Counted from the stretch's first letter, positions 51,287 to 61,264 are shown. The stretch: 64,000 nucleotides of DNA from Psychrobacter sp. APC 3281 (GCF_030407815.1 NZ_JASDCS010000013.1:1-64000), one strand, 5' to 3'. Numbers and translations are program-made. Notes: a model not told the origin generated them from the letters alone.

Positions 51287-52123
51287 TTATTGAGCGTTTG
51301 CCATTCCTAGCAATTGACCCATTTGCACGACGCCGTTGGCTTGCATACTATCTAGCCAGTCAGCCTTTGCTGCTTTTGGTAATACTACAATAGCCGTTGA
51401 GCCCAAATAAAAGCGTCCAAGCTCTTCGCCTGCTGCAAACTGCATATCATGATTAGCTTCTTGTATGTCGTCGGTACGAGCGATCTTGCCAGTGGCAACA
51501 GTTTCAATACCAGCGACGATCATAGCGCCAACCATCACAACAGCTGCTTTTCCGTATTTGGTATCAAACATACAGACCAGACGCTCATTACGTGCAAACA
51601 AGTCCGGCACGTTAGCCGCCGTAGTATTGTTGACCGAAAACAGTGTACCAGGTACATAGCGAGTCTTGGTCAATGTGCCAGTAAACGGCATATGCACACG
51701 GTGATAATTGCTAGGTGCTAAGTAGATAGTTGCAAAACTACCATCAGCAAAATAACTGCCATCTTCACTATCAGCAAGCAATTGGCCGACATCATAGTGA
51801 CGACCTTTTGCCTGTAGCAGTTTGTGATCTTCGATTTGTCCTAGCTGAGAGATAATACCGTCCGCAGGGCTCACGATACCATTTGCCGTGGCGTCGATGG
51901 TACGAGCGTCTTCTTTTAACTCGCGGGTAAAAAAGTCATTAAAACTTTCATAAGCGTTGAGGCTTTGGCGTTCGTACTCGTCTAAGCTGATATTATAAGC
52001 TTTGGCAAAGCTACGGATAAAGGTGCGTTTGACATAAGGGTGGCGACTGGCGGCCAAACGTCCAGCGACTTTACTGAGCTTTTGCTGCGGCACAAGCTGT
52101 TGTAAGGTGGTAAATACATTCAT
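51287..52123 (-). CDS. psd: Phosphatidylserine decarboxylase proenzyme
   Basis: 278 residues. The self-cleavage site LGST (FYLGSTAIVVL), whose serine becomes the pyruvoyl group, lies near residue 241; NDFFTRELKEDARTID, SPADGIISQLG and YHRVHMPFTG are the other marks. It makes phosphatidylethanolamine in the inner membrane. The ATG at 52123 starts MNVFTTLQQLVPQ; no longer start is likely. Confidence 0.95.
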   Translation of the reverse strand: MNVFTTLQQLVPQQKLSKVAGRLAASRHPYVKRTFIRSFAKAYNISLDEYERQSLNAYESFNDFFTRELKEDARTIDATANGIVSPADGIISQLGQIEDHKLLQAKGRHYDVGQLLADSEDGSYFADGSFATIYLAPSNYHRVHMPFTGTLTKTRYVPGTLFSVNNTTAANVPDLFARNERLVCMFDTKYGKAAVVMVGAMIVAGIETVATGKIARTDDIQEANHDMQFAAGEELGRFYLGSTAIVVLPKAAKADWLDSMQANGVVQMGQLLGMANAQ

Positions 52124-52397
52124 AATAAGGCTACCAAAATAAGGTGTAATGTAATAGGGGCGTGTTGGAAATTCGACTATGGCACTGACAGTGGCTAAAA
52201 TTGCGCCATACTACGCTGTAAATCTAGATAAGGCATGAGCATTATTGTCGTTTTACGCCTTGTCTGGAACAGTTTTAGCGATCCGCAGTACCTATTTGTG
52301 AATATCAAACACGCCCTAATAATAGTTAAGTTAATGACAGTATTTTATCATGGACAGCATATTATTGTATGGCCATAATCTGTTAAGGAAACAGTAA

Positions 52398-52850
52398 ATG
52401 AAAGCACTCATACAACGGGTGAAGTACGCTAGTGTGGTCGTCGATCAACAGTGTATTGGTGAGATTGGGCATGGGGTATTGGCATATATTGGCTTGGGGC
52501 ATGAAGACGATTTCGCCGCTGCCCAGCGTATGATTGACAAAATACTGACCTATCGCATTTTTGAAAATGACGATGATCCTGTCAAATTTGGTAAACTGGA
52601 TAAAAACGTTCAGCAGGTCGGTGGTGGGCTATTATTGGTTTCACAATTCACCTTGATGGCAAAAACAGACAAAGGGCGCCGACCAGACTTTGGTGGTGCG
52701 ATGGCACCTGCTGCGGCGCAAGCGTTATTTGAACAACTGGTCGATTATGCCAAAACTAAGCATCCAAATGTGGCAACTGGTCAGTTTGGTGCTGATATGC
52801 AAGTGTCGAGCGTCAATGATGGACCGCTTAATTTTTTACTAGAAATCTGA
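52398..52850 (+). CDS. dtd: D-aminoacyl-tRNA deacylase
   Basis: 150 residues. MKALIQRVKYASVVVD, GVLAYIGLGHEDD, LLLVSQFTLMAKTDKGRRPDFGGAM and VNDGPLNFLLE are the Dtd signatures (SQFTL and the NDGP loop). It hydrolyses D-amino acids misacylated on tRNA. AAGGAAAC precedes the ATG. It is followed by phoB after 112 bases. Confidence 0.95.
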   Translation: MKALIQRVKYASVVVDQQCIGEIGHGVLAYIGLGHEDDFAAAQRMIDKILTYRIFENDDDPVKFGKLDKNVQQVGGGLLLVSQFTLMAKTDKGRRPDFGGAMAPAAAQALFEQLVDYAKTKHPNVATGQFGADMQVSSVNDGPLNFLLEI

Positions 52851-52962
52851 TTTTAGAGTGTCATCAAGCTGTCATAATTAATCCGTTTAATAGGTAGAGA
52901 CTGGTGAGTATATATCGCCTTTTTACATGCTAGATTTTGTCCTCTAACACCGAGAATGTCCT

Positions 52963-53667
52963 ATGTATAATGAGCAAATTTTGATTGTTGAAGATGAGCC
53001 TGCGATTCGTGAAATGGTTGTCATGACGCTAGAGATGGCTGGGTTTGATAGCTTGCAAGCGGCTGACGTATCAGAGGCGCATCAGCAGGTGGTCGATCAT
53101 AGACCATCACTGATACTGTTAGATTGGATGTTGCCTGGTGACAAGAGTGGTGTGGATTTTTGTCGCATGCTAAAAAATGATGAGCTGCTCTCTGAAATAC
53201 CAGTAATTATGCTAACGGCAAAAAGTGAAGAGGACAGTAAGGTGCATGGTCTTGATGCAGGGGCTGATGATTACATGACCAAGCCTTTTTCGACTCGTGA
53301 ACTGATCTCCAGAATCAAAGCCGTACTACGCCGCAGTAGTGCTATGAGCAGCGACAAACCTATCGAAATTGGGCAGTTAAGTTTAGATACCAAGAGTCAG
53401 CGCGTGACAGCTGCAGGTAAAATCGTTGATGTTGGGCCCACAGAGTATCGTCTATTAGCATTTTTTATGAGCCATCCTGAGCGCGCCTATACACGAACGC
53501 AGCTGCTCGATCAGGTATGGGGCGGCAATGTATATATCGAAGACCGAACCATCGATGTACATATCAAACGTCTACGAAAATTACTGCGACCTTATGACTG
53601 TGATACATTGATACAGACAGTACGTGGAACAGGCTACCGATTTTCTAGCCTGATTGAGCCAAGTTAA
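52963..53667 (+). CDS. phoB: Phosphate regulon response regulator PhoB
   Basis: 234 residues. Receiver domain with phospho-acceptor Asp54 (LILLDWMLPGDKSG) and the switch lysine in DDYMTKPFSTRELISRIKAVLRR; C-terminal winged helix (YTRTQLLDQVWGGNVYIEDRTIDVHIKRLRK). It activates genes at low phosphate with PhoR. The pair is separated by 58 bases. Confidence 0.95.
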   Translation: MYNEQILIVEDEPAIREMVVMTLEMAGFDSLQAADVSEAHQQVVDHRPSLILLDWMLPGDKSGVDFCRMLKNDELLSEIPVIMLTAKSEEDSKVHGLDAGADDYMTKPFSTRELISRIKAVLRRSSAMSSDKPIEIGQLSLDTKSQRVTAAGKIVDVGPTEYRLLAFFMSHPERAYTRTQLLDQVWGGNVYIEDRTIDVHIKRLRKLLRPYDCDTLIQTVRGTGYRFSSLIEPS

Positions 53668-53725
53668 TCTTGTACAAATAATGCCGCAGCGATATTGAGG
53701 CAGCGGATAGTGGTAAGGATAAAAA

Positions 53726-54817
53726 ATGGACAAGATAGCGCCAGCACAAAGTGAGCAATCAGCTCTACTAAAGCAAATATCTACTCAAAGTACAGCGGAG
53801 CAACTCAAAAAAATCGGCAGTGCACTACGAGCCTTGCGCGATGCAGTGATTTTGCTCAACAATAATGACGGTCTAGAATGGTGGAATCAGGCGGCACAAG
53901 ACTTATTGCTGTTACAGCCAGAAGATAAAGGTCAGAACATTTTCGACTTTATCACTGTACCTGAGTTCCGCCAGTATTATGAAGGTACGACGGTACCTAA
54001 CGATGGCGTCCATATAGAATCATGGCGAGATCCTAGTCGCTACTTAAAGTGCGAACTGACCCCTTTCGGTGATGAAAAATTGCTGTTTGTATATGACGTG
54101 ACCCGTCTGCGGCACTTAGAGCAAATGCGTCAAGATTTTGTGGCGAATGTCTCGCATGAGCTTAGAACACCACTAACTGTGATGATGGGCTATCTGGAGA
54201 ATTTCTCCGATCAGCCAGATATGCCGCCGCAATGGCGTCGCGGTTTTGAGCTGATGACGCAGCAAACGGCCCGTATGAACAGAATTGTGAACGATTTACT
54301 GCTACTGTCTAAGATCGAAATCGAAGAGTCACACGAGCTGCACTACATAGATATGACTAAGCTACTGACCAATATCTATGACGACGCACAGGCCTACAAC
54401 CAAGCATACAAACACATCATTCATCTGCATATAGATACGTATGATGGGCTGTACGGATCAGAGATGTACTTGAATAGTGCGCTATCCAACTTGGTAATCA
54501 ATGCAATCAAATATACGCCAAAGGGTGGCAATATCACTATCAGTTGGACAAGGACGTCTGATGGCTGCCGTTTCGCTGTCGAAGATGATGGGATTGGCAT
54601 TGCGTCAGAGCATATCACCCGTTTGACAGAGCGTTTCTATCGTATCGACAAAGGTCGTAGCCGTGCGACAGGTGGTACAGGGTTGGGATTAGCGATTGTA
54701 AAACACGTGTTGCACCAGCACGAAGCGCAATTGCAAATCGATTCAGTAGAAGGGGAAGGGTCGACATTTAGTGTGGTATTCCCTTCAAGTTATGTCAGAT
54801 CTGTCACAGCCAATTAA
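53726..54817 (+). CDS. phoR: PhoR-type histidine kinase without membrane anchor
   Basis: 363 residues. A coiled-coil-like N-terminus is followed by a PAS domain (about 32-125), HisKA with His144 (NVSHELRTPLTV), and HATPase (LVINAIKYTPKGG, DDGIGIA, GTGLGLAIVKH). Most PhoR proteins begin with one or two membrane helices; none is here, and an in-frame TAA lies 4 bases before the ATG while phoB ends only 58 bases upstream. AAGGAT precedes the ATG. It signals to PhoB; how it senses the Pst-PhoU complex without an anchor is open. Confidence 0.9.
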   Translation: MDKIAPAQSEQSALLKQISTQSTAEQLKKIGSALRALRDAVILLNNNDGLEWWNQAAQDLLLLQPEDKGQNIFDFITVPEFRQYYEGTTVPNDGVHIESWRDPSRYLKCELTPFGDEKLLFVYDVTRLRHLEQMRQDFVANVSHELRTPLTVMMGYLENFSDQPDMPPQWRRGFELMTQQTARMNRIVNDLLLLSKIEIEESHELHYIDMTKLLTNIYDDAQAYNQAYKHIIHLHIDTYDGLYGSEMYLNSALSNLVINAIKYTPKGGNITISWTRTSDGCRFAVEDDGIGIASEHITRLTERFYRIDKGRSRATGGTGLGLAIVKHVLHQHEAQLQIDSVEGEGSTFSVVFPSSYVRSVTAN

Positions 54818-54924
54818 TACAATTTCTGGCTTATATTAGCGTTGTTTTTTCGGCTTCAGTTTTGTGATTAATGCAAACTTAGCACTACTTCAGCTCGGGA
54901 CAACGATATACTTTTCTGTATTCG

Positions 54925-55515
54925 TTAATCCTTTTGCAAAAGCGGATAAGGATTGACCGCACTGCCATTAATATAGATACCATAATGTACATGTGTCGGT
55001 GTTCCTTTTGCATTACCGCTATCGCCCACATAACCTATTACATCGCCCTGATTGACCCAGTCATTGGGGAAGATGTCAGCATAGTCTTCTAGATGAGCGT
55101 AGTAATGTCCTGCGCCACCAGGCCCTACCACCACGACCACGCGTCCACCCAATGTGTTCTCGCCAACTTTGCTTACTACGCCTTGCGTGGTCGACTGCAC
55201 GGGAGTATTACGCGGCGCAAAGATGTCAATACCTTCGTGGGAGCGGCCTTGACTACGTGCCGCGCCCCAAGTGTCTGTCAGGTTTCGTTCTGGTAGTGGA
55301 CTGGGCAAGCTGTTTTCGGTCGGCAGTTCTTGTTGCAATAGACTCAATTGCTGCCATTTGGCAACCACAAATGACTGTGTTTGTTGACTGATACTAGGTA
55401 GTAGCTTATCGAAGACAAATAACAGGGCTAGCAATACGACAGTCTTAATCAATAGGCTTATTAAACGACTGAAAAAAGAAAGTCTGGGAGGCTGGTTGTT
55501 TCCATCTGCTAGCAT
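54925..55515 (-). CDS. M23-family peptidase (LytM/NlpD-like), membrane-anchored
   Basis: 196 residues. A single N-terminal helix ([18 protein letters not shown]) places the domain in the periplasm. The M23 fold shows [14 protein letters not shown] (His/Asp ligand), [16 protein letters not shown] and THVHYGIYI (His-x-His). These enzymes cut peptide cross-links in peptidoglycan or act as amidase activators. All metal ligands seem present. Convergent to phoR. Confidence 0.88.
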   Translation of the reverse strand: MLADGNNQPPRLSFFSRLISLLIKTVVLLALLFVFDKLLPSISQQTQSFVVAKWQQLSLLQQELPTENSLPSPLPERNLTDTWGAARSQGRSHEGIDIFAPRNTPVQSTTQGVVSKVGENTLGGRVVVVVGPGGAGHYYAHLEDYADIFPNDWVNQGDVIGYVGDSGNAKGTPTHVHYGIYINGSAVNPYPLLQKD

Positions 55516-55711
55516 TGATGTCTCATATATATTTTATATCATTTGAGATTTTATTATAAAAGCTTCGTCTGATAACGTATGTATCGCATTGTTATCTATC
55601 GTTTTTACCCCCATAGATATTCTTATGGTTAAGGATATAGACAGCAAATATAGTTTATTTACTTAACATTTTTGCTGAGCATAGACAGTTGCTACTGATG
55701 GTTAATACTTT

Positions 55712-56434
55712 ATGAATGATGCTTTTAAGCCTGCTGATATTTCTGCCACGCGCGGAACAGCTCTGGTTATCGATACCGAAACAGATCAGGGCAGTGATCC
55801 CAGACCTATCCAAGTTGCTACTATCAATGTAGCAACTGGTTTCGAGTGGATGAAATACTTTAATAGTGGTCGATCTATTTCACCTATTGTTATAAAGGTG
55901 CATGGTATTACCGATGATGATGTGGCTGGACTAGAACGTTTTGAGCTAGAACAGTTTGAATTACCAGAGTACTTGATTGGTCATAACGTACGTTTTGATT
56001 GGCGTGTGATTGGCAGTCCTTCTGCTAAGCTGATTTGTACAGTGAGACTTGCGCGGGTAGCTTTTCCAGAATGGCGCGCTTACGGTCAGTCTAAGTGTAT
56101 CGAGCAGTTATTGGGCAAGGGTGAAGCGAGTGCAATGACAATTGCCGCTCATGACGCGCTTGGCGATGCTCGAATGTGCTATTTGCTGTATCAAGCATGC
56201 TGCGAGCGTCTAGAAATTGCGCCGACAGATTTTGCAGCAGCACATGCTATTTCTAATAAAGCGACCCCTGTGAGCAAGATGCCGTTTGGTAAGCATAAAG
56301 GCAAGCCGATCAAAAACGTGCCCATCAGCTATGTTAAATGGATGATAGGCAATATTCATAATATGCAGCCGTCCCTGTATTCGGCACTGACTAAACGCTT
56401 AAAACTGGAAGAAGCAGAAAATGCAAAAAAGTAA
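55712..56434 (+). CDS. DnaQ-like 3'-5' exonuclease (ExoX type) with DUF3820-like tail
   Basis: 240 residues. The exonuclease core has ALVIDTETDQGSDPRPIQVA (DxE), GHNVRFDWRVIG and HDALGDARMCYLLYQ (HxAxxD). A C-terminal ~50 residues (MPFGKHKGKPIKNVPISYVKWM) match the DUF3820 fold. The whole resembles an ExoX with an added nucleic-acid-binding tail. It degrades DNA ends; the precise role is unknown. The ATG at 55712 has a weak ribosome site. Confidence 0.85.
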   Translation: MNDAFKPADISATRGTALVIDTETDQGSDPRPIQVATINVATGFEWMKYFNSGRSISPIVIKVHGITDDDVAGLERFELEQFELPEYLIGHNVRFDWRVIGSPSAKLICTVRLARVAFPEWRAYGQSKCIEQLLGKGEASAMTIAAHDALGDARMCYLLYQACCERLEIAPTDFAAAHAISNKATPVSKMPFGKHKGKPIKNVPISYVKWMIGNIHNMQPSLYSALTKRLKLEEAENAKK

Positions 56435-56482
56435 CCTGAATTATCGAGGGTCTACCATGTATGGTGCGACATGGTGCTAAGC

Positions 56483-57448
56483 TTATGGTTGGTCGTGCAA
56501 CCATGTCACCGCCATCTGCCATAGCTGCGGCGCTTTGATATTGGTCTTGCTACTAAAATAGCGCATATGACCAATATGATTTAGACCAAAATCCTCAGGG
56601 TCTAAGAAACGCTTTTCGACAGGCATTTTTGTAAATACCCTTATCATATCGTCCATGTTTTCACTGTTGGCGATATCGTCATCGCTAAAGCCAAGCCACA
56701 ATGCCGGCATGCTGAGCTCATCGTAGAAATGCGTGTGTATGCTTCTGCCAAACGCGGTCTTGATATAGCCTGCGCCATTACACCATTCACGCCATTGACG
56801 AGCCACACCGCGTGGCAGTGGCTCACCCATACCGATTTTATCTGACGGCGTATAGCCTAGTGTTAAATTAGTGAATGGAATAAACGCATCCATAAAGCCC
56901 ATGGCTTTGAGCTTATATGGCATGCCCATATTTTTGATACGCCCTGACGAGCAAGCGACATTGAACACTGAGCCAATCGCCTGATAATTGGGCATCAAGC
57001 CGATGAGCTGACCGCCTGCGCTATGACCGATAAGATGATAAGACGCATCAGGAAACTCATCTTGTAAGGCATCAAGTACGGCAGGCATGTCATGGCGACC
57101 CCAACTGATCAAGGAAGCGCTACATTTTGCCAGATCGGTCGATAGTGACTCACCGATTCCTTCATTATCAAAGGTCAGCACCCCAAAGCCGCTTTCTGCT
57201 AGGTAGGTCGCAAAATTATGATAAAAGTGGCGCTTAATACCTGTGGCGGGTGCCATCATGACGGCTTTTTTTGTCGCATCTTTAGGGCGATAGACAGTGG
57301 CTGCCAATGCTTGGTTGCGATCGGTCATGATGCTTAATGAGTAAGTATCAATATTGCTCGCGTCATTCATATTACTTTTATTAGTGAGAGTGCCATTAAG
57401 CACAGAGCTTGATAGCTCGGCAGTAGGAGAGACGTTGTGATTATCCAT
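56483..57448 (-). CDS. Alpha/beta hydrolase
   Basis: 321 residues. The nucleophile elbow LIGHSAGGQLIG (Ser) lies near residue 145; FLAESGFGVLTFD-like strands (YLAESGFGVLTFDNEGIGES) and a late DDDIANSEN and LNHIGHMRYF segment supply the probable Asp and His. Without a signal peptide it is cytosolic. About 40 N-terminal residues precede the core. Substrate unknown. It converges with the exonuclease gene. Confidence 0.85.
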   Translation of the reverse strand: MDNHNVSPTAELSSSVLNGTLTNKSNMNDASNIDTYSLSIMTDRNQALAATVYRPKDATKKAVMMAPATGIKRHFYHNFATYLAESGFGVLTFDNEGIGESLSTDLAKCSASLISWGRHDMPAVLDALQDEFPDASYHLIGHSAGGQLIGLMPNYQAIGSVFNVACSSGRIKNMGMPYKLKAMGFMDAFIPFTNLTLGYTPSDKIGMGEPLPRGVARQWREWCNGAGYIKTAFGRSIHTHFYDELSMPALWLGFSDDDIANSENMDDMIRVFTKMPVEKRFLDPEDFGLNHIGHMRYFSSKTNIKAPQLWQMAVTWLHDQP

Positions 57449-57751
57449 GGGTATACCTTAGTATTTTTATTAGTAGATAATGAATATCGAACTATGATGA
57501 ACAATAAATGCGCATCTTGAAAGTGTAGTCGTTGCGTAGTGATAAATCGTTGTGACTATGTGGTAGCATTGCTTATGTTAAGATAAATGCTGGCAAGACA
57601 GTTGCGCAAATATGACTTCCAAGTTTTGTATAGCTTGGTTGAGTTTGTCTTATGAATCATGTGCATGACAATATAAATGATGGGTGTCGGTATCCAGCCC
57701 TCACTAATAACAAGCACTCAATAAAAACTGACAGGTAATTAAGGAAGCTAT
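57449..57751. other. Non-coding gap, divergent promoters
   Basis: 303 bases between the hydrolase and LOG genes. I see no ORF, strong hairpin or repeat. Confidence 0.4.
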
Positions 57752-58435
57752 ATGCAAATGAAAATTAACGATGATACTTATGACGTAATCACAAGCAAAG
57801 ACATTACCAATATTGAAAAAGCAGTCGACAAGTCTGCCTTGTCAATGCCGCTCGTGGCTGTGTATTGCGGTTCACGCTTGGGCAATGGTGACGTATATGA
57901 ACAGGCAGCACGCGAGCTTGGCAGTGCATTAGCAAATAATGGCATGGGGCTAGTATATGGTGGTGCTAGTATCGGTCTGATGGGCGCAGTTGCGGATGAA
58001 GTAATTAATGGCGGCGCGCAAGCAGTGGGCGTGATTCCAACCTTTATGCTCAAGCACGAAATCGCACATGAGCAGCTGACTCGCTTGCATTTGACCGATA
58101 CTATGCACACGCGTAAGACCGTCATGGCAGAGTATGCTGATGCCTTTATCACGCTACCAGGCGGGCTAGGAACATTAGAAGAGATTATGGAAATCGCCAC
58201 GTGGCGTCAATTGTACCAGCACGAAAAACCAATGATCATTTTGAACATCAATGGTTTTTATGACCGTATGATTGAGCATTTGAAATATACCACTGAGCAA
58301 GGCTTTATGAAGCAGGAAGATTTAGATCGTCTAGTGGTGTGCAATACCATCAGCGAAGCGATCGATATGCTACAGACAGTAGTGACCATAGATGATGCTG
58401 TGGATACAGAAAAGATGGCAGGCAGTAATAGTTAA
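57752..58435 (+). CDS. LOG family protein (cytokinin riboside phosphoribohydrolase-like)
   Basis: 227 residues. VAVYCGSRLGNGDVY, GLVYGGASIGLMG and the LOG signature PGGLGTLEEIMEIATWRQL are intact. The family (TIGR00730), often mislabelled lysine decarboxylase, splits nucleoside monophosphates to base plus ribose-phosphate. About 30 polar N-terminal residues come before the usual start. AAGGAA lies before the ATG. Own terminator downstream. Confidence 0.9.
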   Translation: MQMKINDDTYDVITSKDITNIEKAVDKSALSMPLVAVYCGSRLGNGDVYEQAARELGSALANNGMGLVYGGASIGLMGAVADEVINGGAQAVGVIPTFMLKHEIAHEQLTRLHLTDTMHTRKTVMAEYADAFITLPGGLGTLEEIMEIATWRQLYQHEKPMIILNINGFYDRMIEHLKYTTEQGFMKQEDLDRLVVCNTISEAIDMLQTVVTIDDAVDTEKMAGSNS

Positions 58436-58486
58436 GCCGTATAGCTATTCATAAACAGCAAATGCCTAAATATCAAAAGCTATTGC

Positions 58487-58530
58487 AAAAAAGGAGCAGA
58501 CAACCAAATCTCGGTGATCTGCTCCTTTGT
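58487..58530 (+). terminator. Terminator after the LOG gene
   Basis: AAAGGAGCAGA and TCTGCTCCTTT form an 11-bp stem with a long loop; A-run before. May also serve the converging FAD gene. Confidence 0.75.
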
Positions 58531-58566
58531 TATATGTATTAACGACCTATCAGAGAATCATGCCTA

Positions 58567-60186
58567 TTAGGCATCAGCAGGCGTGAGATCGTCCAATGCT
58601 ATTTCACGAATACTATGATTAACATGAGCCATCGCTATCGGGAATCCACGCTGTTCAGCGAGCTCACGTGCAACCTCATCGACAGCGAGGCTATCGTTAT
58701 GGACAAGATACGACCATTCATGGGCATAGCGACTACGATTCAGAGGTGTATCGTTCTCTATCAAACCTAGATCTGTCAGCTCATTAACTATTTGATCAGC
58801 GGCAATCAAGGTCGAAGATGCTTTGACGTTTTCTGCACGGGCATAGCGTATATTAGAGTATAAACTCACGTCAGCGACTCGCAGCGTATCATCCTGTCCA
58901 GGAATTTGCTGCCCACCGTATAGCGCGTTACCAACAGTACGTGCGCTGTTGAATGTCGGTACAAACTCAGCCACATACTCAATCGCTTGCTGACTACGTG
59001 CCTGTAGGGGCGCTTTATCCCAACCATCTTCAATATAATGCACGTATTGCTGTGGCAGTTTGGGCTGCGCACTGTCTTCACTTGATGCGACAAGACCATC
59101 ATCAAACAAAGTAATGGCTTTACTCATACCATGAATCTGAAAGTATCCGCCAGGGTAGGGGGTAAGCTGCGCCATGCCTTCTGGCGTGCCTCGTTGACCA
59201 TAAACGATAATCTCTGGTATCTGTCCACCAGCATCGCCCCAATGAGTCACATAAGACGATTTGAACTCGACCATACGTGTGACTTCGACACCAACCATAT
59301 CGTCAATAACACCCGTACGGAATCCGCAAGCATTGACTAGATAATCAACTTCGATAGACTCAGGCTGAGAGTCATGTTCTTGACTATGGATCTGTTGATA
59401 GTCGATACGCCATTTGGTGACATGATGGTCAGCGTTGGTACAGTTCTCACAATCTACCGGAACGACTTTTTGCACAGCAGTTTCAGTAAATACATGTGCA
59501 TTGTCGTACTCTTCAAGTGCAAGCTTGGCAGAAGCGGCTAAACGAAAAATATTCCAGCCATATTCTTGGACAACAATTAACGGAAATTTAACCTTGTTCA
59601 AATCCAAATATCTAGCTACTGGAATCATCCACTCATCAACCGTACTTGGTACAGCGACTTGCTCACGTTCAGACAGCTCAATCAATTGCTCATGGCTATA
59701 AAGCTGATAATAATCTTCAGGTTCGCCCAATACTTTATTATTAGCATCCTGCTCGATCAGCTCTTGATAAGCATCGGTCAAGATATCTAAGCGCGGTAGT
59801 AGGTCTTCAGGCAGTCCTTCGTCACGTGTCGGTACGGCAAACACAGTAGGACGAACGTCAATAGTGTGCGGATATAAGCGTAAAATATCGATACATTGCT
59901 TGAGCAGCGCTACGCAATCCTCGTCCGGTATTTCACGGTACAAGTTACCACCTGCATGCAAATGACACATAGGTGGTCCATCAATGAGAGATTTTTTCTT
60001 CTCAAATAAGTAGGTCTCTAATCCTAACGCAGCAAGTCGAATCGCAATCGTCGATCCCGCAGTACCGCCGCCCAAAATGCCAACACGCTTTTTAGGTTGA
60101 ATGTTTTTTGCCCCATAAGATAACACCTCAGAATGAGCGTCACGATTAAAGGATTGAGCGTAGTTTTTATCAAAAGACTGAGTCAT
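58567..60186 (-). CDS. Large FAD-dependent oxidoreductase, unknown substrate
   Basis: 539 residues. VGILGGGTAGSTIAIRLAALG (about 34-54) is the FAD beta-alpha-beta fold, and VDYLVNACGFRTGVIDD a later nucleotide strand. MCHLHAGGNLYREIPDEDC (about 73-91) and YPGGYFQIHGMSKA are conserved-looking stretches. About 30 N-terminal residues precede the dinucleotide fold, none hydrophobic, so it is cytosolic. It stands alone between two unrelated genes. I cannot assign a reaction; the N-terminus is reminiscent of amine-oxidase and D-amino-acid-type flavoproteins. Confidence 0.7.
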   Translation of the reverse strand: MTQSFDKNYAQSFNRDAHSEVLSYGAKNIQPKKRVGILGGGTAGSTIAIRLAALGLETYLFEKKKSLIDGPPMCHLHAGGNLYREIPDEDCVALLKQCIDILRLYPHTIDVRPTVFAVPTRDEGLPEDLLPRLDILTDAYQELIEQDANNKVLGEPEDYYQLYSHEQLIELSEREQVAVPSTVDEWMIPVARYLDLNKVKFPLIVVQEYGWNIFRLAASAKLALEEYDNAHVFTETAVQKVVPVDCENCTNADHHVTKWRIDYQQIHSQEHDSQPESIEVDYLVNACGFRTGVIDDMVGVEVTRMVEFKSSYVTHWGDAGGQIPEIIVYGQRGTPEGMAQLTPYPGGYFQIHGMSKAITLFDDGLVASSEDSAQPKLPQQYVHYIEDGWDKAPLQARSQQAIEYVAEFVPTFNSARTVGNALYGGQQIPGQDDTLRVADVSLYSNIRYARAENVKASSTLIAADQIVNELTDLGLIENDTPLNRSRYAHEWSYLVHNDSLAVDEVARELAEQRGFPIAMAHVNHSIREIALDDLTPADA

Positions 60187-60744
60187 TGTCGTCGTTGTAT
60201 CCTTAATAGCATCTGTATTAGGCCGTGCTCGGTATATTTATCCAATGTTCTATATTTCTTGATATGCGTGCGAAGGTAATTAAGTTCAACACACAAATCT
60301 AAACTTCAATAGTCACCTTTTCTATTGTTTAGCCATTCTTCATCTCTATAGGATTATTTTACGAAGAACTACAGACAATATGATGGGAAATACGTAAGAA
60401 GATGCATGAGTTTTGTCAACGAGTCGCTATATGTGTGAAGTTTTTCAGAGAAACAAGTCTGTCTAAAAATAGAGTAAACGAGAGAGGTGGCAAACTTGCG
60501 AAATCAAAAACAAGGTCGTTTTATTGTTTTGTAAAATTCGACCACTTTTGTAAGCGTGTATATTGATTACCAGAATAATAAAAAAGCCATATGCTATATT
60601 TATTTTGCTTAATAAGAAGCGTAGGTTCTGTTTTGATGACTGTTCAGAATTACAAAGGTCAAAATTAACAATAGGGACAGTCGACAAAATAAATGACAAC
60701 AAGCTTATCGCTATAAAAAATATGACTAAAATTACAAGGAAGTT
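60187..60744. other. AT-rich non-coding gap
   Basis: Divergent promoter region for the FAD gene (minus) and the lipoprotein (plus). A 79-residue ORF at 60463-60702 (minus) has no ribosome site; I reject it. AAGGA before 60745 is the lipoprotein ribosome site. Confidence 0.45.
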
Positions 60745-61182
60745 ATGATGAAAAATATAATGATGCTATCGGCACTAACAGGTGTATTGGCACTAACTGG
60801 CTGTACTACTTTAAAAAACGTAGTCGGTAATGATATGTCAGGTACGCATGAAGTACAGGCAACGAGCAATAATACAGCACCAGTCACTAGCAAGAATGGG
60901 GTGTTGGTGGATGCTACTAACCATATGACGTTGTATACGTTTGATAAAGACTCTATGAATAAGTCAGATTGCGGTGCAGCTTGCCAAGTTGTGTGGCCAA
61001 TCTTCAAAGCGCCTAGTGATGCTAAAGCCTCAGGTCAGTTCGCTGCATTTAAACGTGAAGATGGCAAATATCAGTGGGCAATGAACGGTAAGCCTTTATA
61101 CTTCTATGCTAATGACACAAAAGTTGGTGACAAAGACGGTGATGATAAACTTGGCGTTTGGCACGTTATCCCAAGTAAATAG
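60745..61182 (+). CDS. Small lipoprotein with a PF03640-type repeat domain
   Basis: 145 residues. A lipobox LTGC (Cys near residue 20) after a short hydrophobic leader predicts membrane attachment. The remainder reads GVLVDATNHMTLYTFDKDS, CGAACQVVWPIF and YQWAMNGKPLYFYANDTKVG, the secreted repeat family called Lipoprotein_15. Function unknown. Either ATG at 60745 or 60748 can start it. Confidence 0.85.
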   Translation: MMKNIMMLSALTGVLALTGCTTLKNVVGNDMSGTHEVQATSNNTAPVTSKNGVLVDATNHMTLYTFDKDSMNKSDCGAACQVVWPIFKAPSDAKASGQFAAFKREDGKYQWAMNGKPLYFYANDTKVGDKDGDDKLGVWHVIPSK

Positions 61183-61220
61183 CAGGTGTTAGATATAGAC
61201 TGACTCGAAAACGTTAAGAC

Positions 61221-61264
61221 AAAAAAGCAGCCCATCCTCAATCATAGAGGTAGGCTGCTTTTTA
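61221..61264 (+). terminator. Terminator after the lipoprotein gene
   Basis: AAGCAGCC/GGCTGCTT and CCTC/GAGG in one stem, with A-run and T-run. Near-copy at 62577-62620; the FemAB gene may use it from the other side. Confidence 0.9.

Noticed and set aside
60463-60702. 79-residue ORF in the gap before the lipoprotein
   Set aside because: No ribosome site; AT-rich DNA gives Ile/Leu/Asn-rich random frames.
60745-61182. Cytochrome or cupredoxin role for the small lipoprotein
   Set aside because: The cysteines (CGAAC) do not form a CxxCH, and no copper-ligand set is visible; the Lipoprotein_15 pattern fits better.
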